DNA of 64,000 nt from Lentzea kentuckyensis (lineage in GTDB: Bacteria > Actinomycetota > Actinomycetes > Mycobacteriales > Pseudonocardiaceae), in the NCBI RefSeq assembly GCF_002150765.1, contig NZ_MUYM01000031.1, positions 1 through 64,000 of the forward strand, written 5' to 3'. This document shows positions 62,509 through 64,000 of this stretch, piece after piece. Under the pieces are notes generated by a model, which searched no databases, was not told where the DNA came from, and saw only the letters and a program-made list of their open reading frames with translations. The stretch's first letter is position 1. Every line of letters starts with the position of its first letter. Both the position numbers and the translations under genes were made by a program.

Positions 62509-64000
62509 TCACGAGTAGTCCCAGAACCCCTTGCCCGTCTTGCGGCCGAGGCGACCGGCCGTGACCAGGTGCTCCAGCAGCGGCGCCGGCGCGAAACCGG
62601 GCTCGCGGAACTCGTTGTAGAGCGTGCGCTGGATCGCCAGTGACACGTCCAGACCCACGACGTCCAGCAGCGCGAACGGTCCCATCGGCAGACCACAGCC
62701 GACCTTCATCGCGTTGTCGATGTCGTCGGCCTCTGCGTAGTGCGCCTCCAGCATCTTCACCGCGTCGTTGAGGTACGGGAAGAGCAGCGCGTTCACGATG
62801 AAGCCGGCCACGTCGCCGCAGTGCACCGGGTGCTTGCCGAGGTCGAGGCAGATCTTGCGGGCCGTCGCGACCACGTCGGCGCCCGTGGAGATCGTCTCGA
62901 CGATCTCCACCAGCTTCATGACCTGGGCGGGGTTGAAGAAGTGCAGGCCGACGACGTCCGCCGGCCGGCTCGTGGCCGCCGCGACCTCGATGACCGGCAG
63001 CGAGGACGTGGTCGTCGCGAGCACCGCGCCGGGCTTGCACACCTCGTCGAGCGCCGCGAAGACCTCCTTCTTGATCCCGATCTCCTCGGCGACGGCCTCC
63101 ACGATCAGGTCGCAGTCCGCCAGTTCGACGAACTCCACCGCCGGCGTGATCCTGGCCAGGGCGGCGTCTCGATCCTGTTCGGCGAGCTTGCCCTTGCTCA
63201 CCGCGCGATCCAGCGACTTGCGCACCGCCCCGATCGCCGTCTCGGCCTTCTCCAGGCTGCGGGCGCGCAGCACCACGTCGTACCCGCGCTTCGCGAACAC
63301 CTCCGCGATGCCGGTCGCCATGGTCCCGGTGCCGATGACGCCGACCCGCTGAACCTCACGAGCCTGCGTGTTGCCGTCCACTTCGGACGGTGTCTGCGCG
63401 TCCTTGACGACGACCGGCGAGTCCGGCGCGTCGTAGGTGTAGAAGCCGCGCCCGGTCTTCCGTCCCAGCAGGTTCGCCGTGATCATCTGCTTGAGCAACG
63501 GCGCCGGCGCGTGCAGCCGGTTGCGCGACTGGTGATACATCGTGTCGAGGATTTCGTACGCGGTGTCGAGACCGATGAGGTCCAACAGCGCCAACGGACC
63601 CATCGGATAGCCGCAGCCGTACCGCATAGCGGCGTCGAGGTCCTCGCGCGTGGCGTACCGCGACTCCAGCATCTTCACCGCGTGGTTGAGATACGGGAAC
63701 AACAGCGCGTTCGCGATGAACCCCGCCCGGTCGCCGATCACGACCGGCGACTTGCCCAGCCGTTCGGCGAACGCGACCACGTCGGTGATCACGTCCGGCT
63801 CCGTGACGACCGTGCGCACGACCTCGACGAGTTTGAGGACCTGCGTCGGGTTGAAGAAGTGCAGGCCGACGACCTTGCCGGGCCTGCGGGTGACCACGCC
63901 GATCTCGGTGATCGACAAGCTCGAGGTGTTCGACGCGATGATCGCCTCGGGCCTGAGAACCTGGTCGAGCTCCCTGAAAACCCTGGTCTTGAGCTCGATG
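62509..64000 (-). CDS. 3-hydroxyacyl-CoA dehydrogenase with two tandem modules, cut by window edge
   Basis: At least 496 codons, open to the window edge; the beginning lies outside. It contains the end of one hydroxybutyryl-CoA dehydrogenase module (SNTSSLSITEIG, GLHFFNPTQVLKLVEVV, GFIANALLFPYLN) and a complete second one beginning RVGVIGTGTMATGIAEVFAKRG (NAD-binding), with TTTSSLPVIEVA, GLHFFNPAQVMKLVE, GCGLPMGPFALLDVVGLD, and ending in GRKTGKGFWDYS. It oxidises or reduces 3-hydroxybutyryl-CoA. With thiolase and ccrA it supplies the early steps of the ethylmalonyl-CoA route. The TTG at 63918 is not taken as a start because the reading continues as homologous sequence. Confidence 0.92.
   Translation of the reverse strand, partial: IELKTRVFRELDQVLRPEAIIASNTSSLSITEIGVVTRRPGKVVGLHFFNPTQVLKLVEVVRTVVTEPDVITDVVAFAERLGKSPVVIGDRAGFIANALLFPYLNHAVKMLESRYATREDLDAAMRYGCGYPMGPLALLDLIGLDTAYEILDTMYHQSRNRLHAPAPLLKQMITANLLGRKTGRGFYTYDAPDSPVVVKDAQTPSEVDGNTQAREVQRVGVIGTGTMATGIAEVFAKRGYDVVLRARSLEKAETAIGAVRKSLDRAVSKGKLAEQDRDAALARITPAVEFVELADCDLIVEAVAEEIGIKKEVFAALDEVCKPGAVLATTTSSLPVIEVAAATSRPADVVGLHFFNPAQVMKLVEIVETISTGADVVATARKICLDLGKHPVHCGDVAGFIVNALLFPYLNDAVKMLEAHYAEADDIDNAMKVGCGLPMGPFALLDVVGLDVSLAIQRTLYNEFREPGFAPAPLLEHLVTAGRLGRKTGKGFWDYS

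Noticed and set aside
63916..63918. TTG as start of the dehydrogenase
   Set aside because: Homologous sequence continues upstream to the window edge, so this is an internal codon of a longer gene.

Overview
High-GC actinobacterial chromosome, most likely from the Pseudonocardiaceae (Lentzea / Saccharothrix / Amycolatopsis type). The evidence is the strong GC3 bias, the GlgE-pathway glucan cluster, DUF6230/DUF6114 secreted proteins, an ECF41 sigma factor, an ethylmalonyl-CoA-pathway reductase, WXG100-like secretion proteins and many starts that look leaderless. No rRNA, tRNA, CRISPR, transposase or phage gene was seen. The window opens inside a glycogen phosphorylase gene and closes inside a 3-hydroxyacyl-CoA dehydrogenase gene.

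Layout. (1) 1-9578: alpha-glucan metabolism. glgP (cut by the window edge) lies behind a membrane Ser/Thr kinase gene on the minus strand; divergent from them runs glgE-treS-mak-glgB, which turns trehalose into maltose, maltose-1-phosphate and branched glucan. (2) 9516-15167: exported proteins: two paralogous zinc-metallopeptidase lipoproteins flanking a minus-strand DUF6230-DUF6114-secreted-protein operon. (3) 15174-19517: an ArsR-acetyltransferase fusion with its own apparent operator, a GNAT gene, a three-gene WXG100/T7SS-like operon, and a secreted metzincin-type protease coupled to a lipoprotein. (4) 19710-25939: a CnoX-like thioredoxin/TPR protein, a SCO6745-family protein, a thiamine-binding protein, a MarR regulator, and three translationally coupled paralogous APH-fold kinases. 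(5) 26000-31167: an ABC-2 exporter and a large ATP-binding LuxR regulator with an N-terminal cysteine cluster. (6) 31196-39222: mannose utilisation: GH92 alpha-mannosidase, then lacI-manA-ABC(ATPase, permease, binding lipoprotein), with two perfect copies of a 12-bp palindrome at the starts of lacI and the permease gene, closed by a 25-bp-arm hairpin. (7) 39371-42455: two tandem secreted tripeptidyl-aminopeptidase-like hydrolases. (8) 42440-48480: a probable amino-sugar polysaccharide locus: a four-gene minus operon (UDP-GlcNAc 2-epimerase, DUF2334 deacetylase-like protein, beta-barrel-like lipoprotein, unknown) divergent from a processive GT2 synthase. (9) 48492-50644: DosR/DosS-like two-component pair. 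(10) 50825-56600 plus 62509-64000: acyl-CoA metabolism (meaB, thiolase, methylmalonyl-CoA epimerase, crotonyl-CoA carboxylase/reductase, duplicated hydroxyacyl-CoA dehydrogenase), interleaved with a TetR regulator and an SPW membrane protein. This fits an ethylmalonyl-CoA / methylmalonyl-CoA route. (11) 56637-62465: DivIVA-like coiled coil, a 242-bp imperfect inverted repeat, histidine phosphatase, GNAT, hydrolase, two small zinc-ribbon proteins from back-to-back leaderless promoters, and an ECF41 sigma factor.

Recurring structure: hairpins with about 24-25-nt arms and almost no loop sit 2-13 nt after stop codons at three places (4197, 39168, 50774). Many starts carry a TANNNT box 6-8 nt upstream and no ribosome binding site. 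Convergent neighbours repeatedly overlap at their 3' ends by 16-63 bp. Function assignments rest on motif recognition by eye; no database search was possible.
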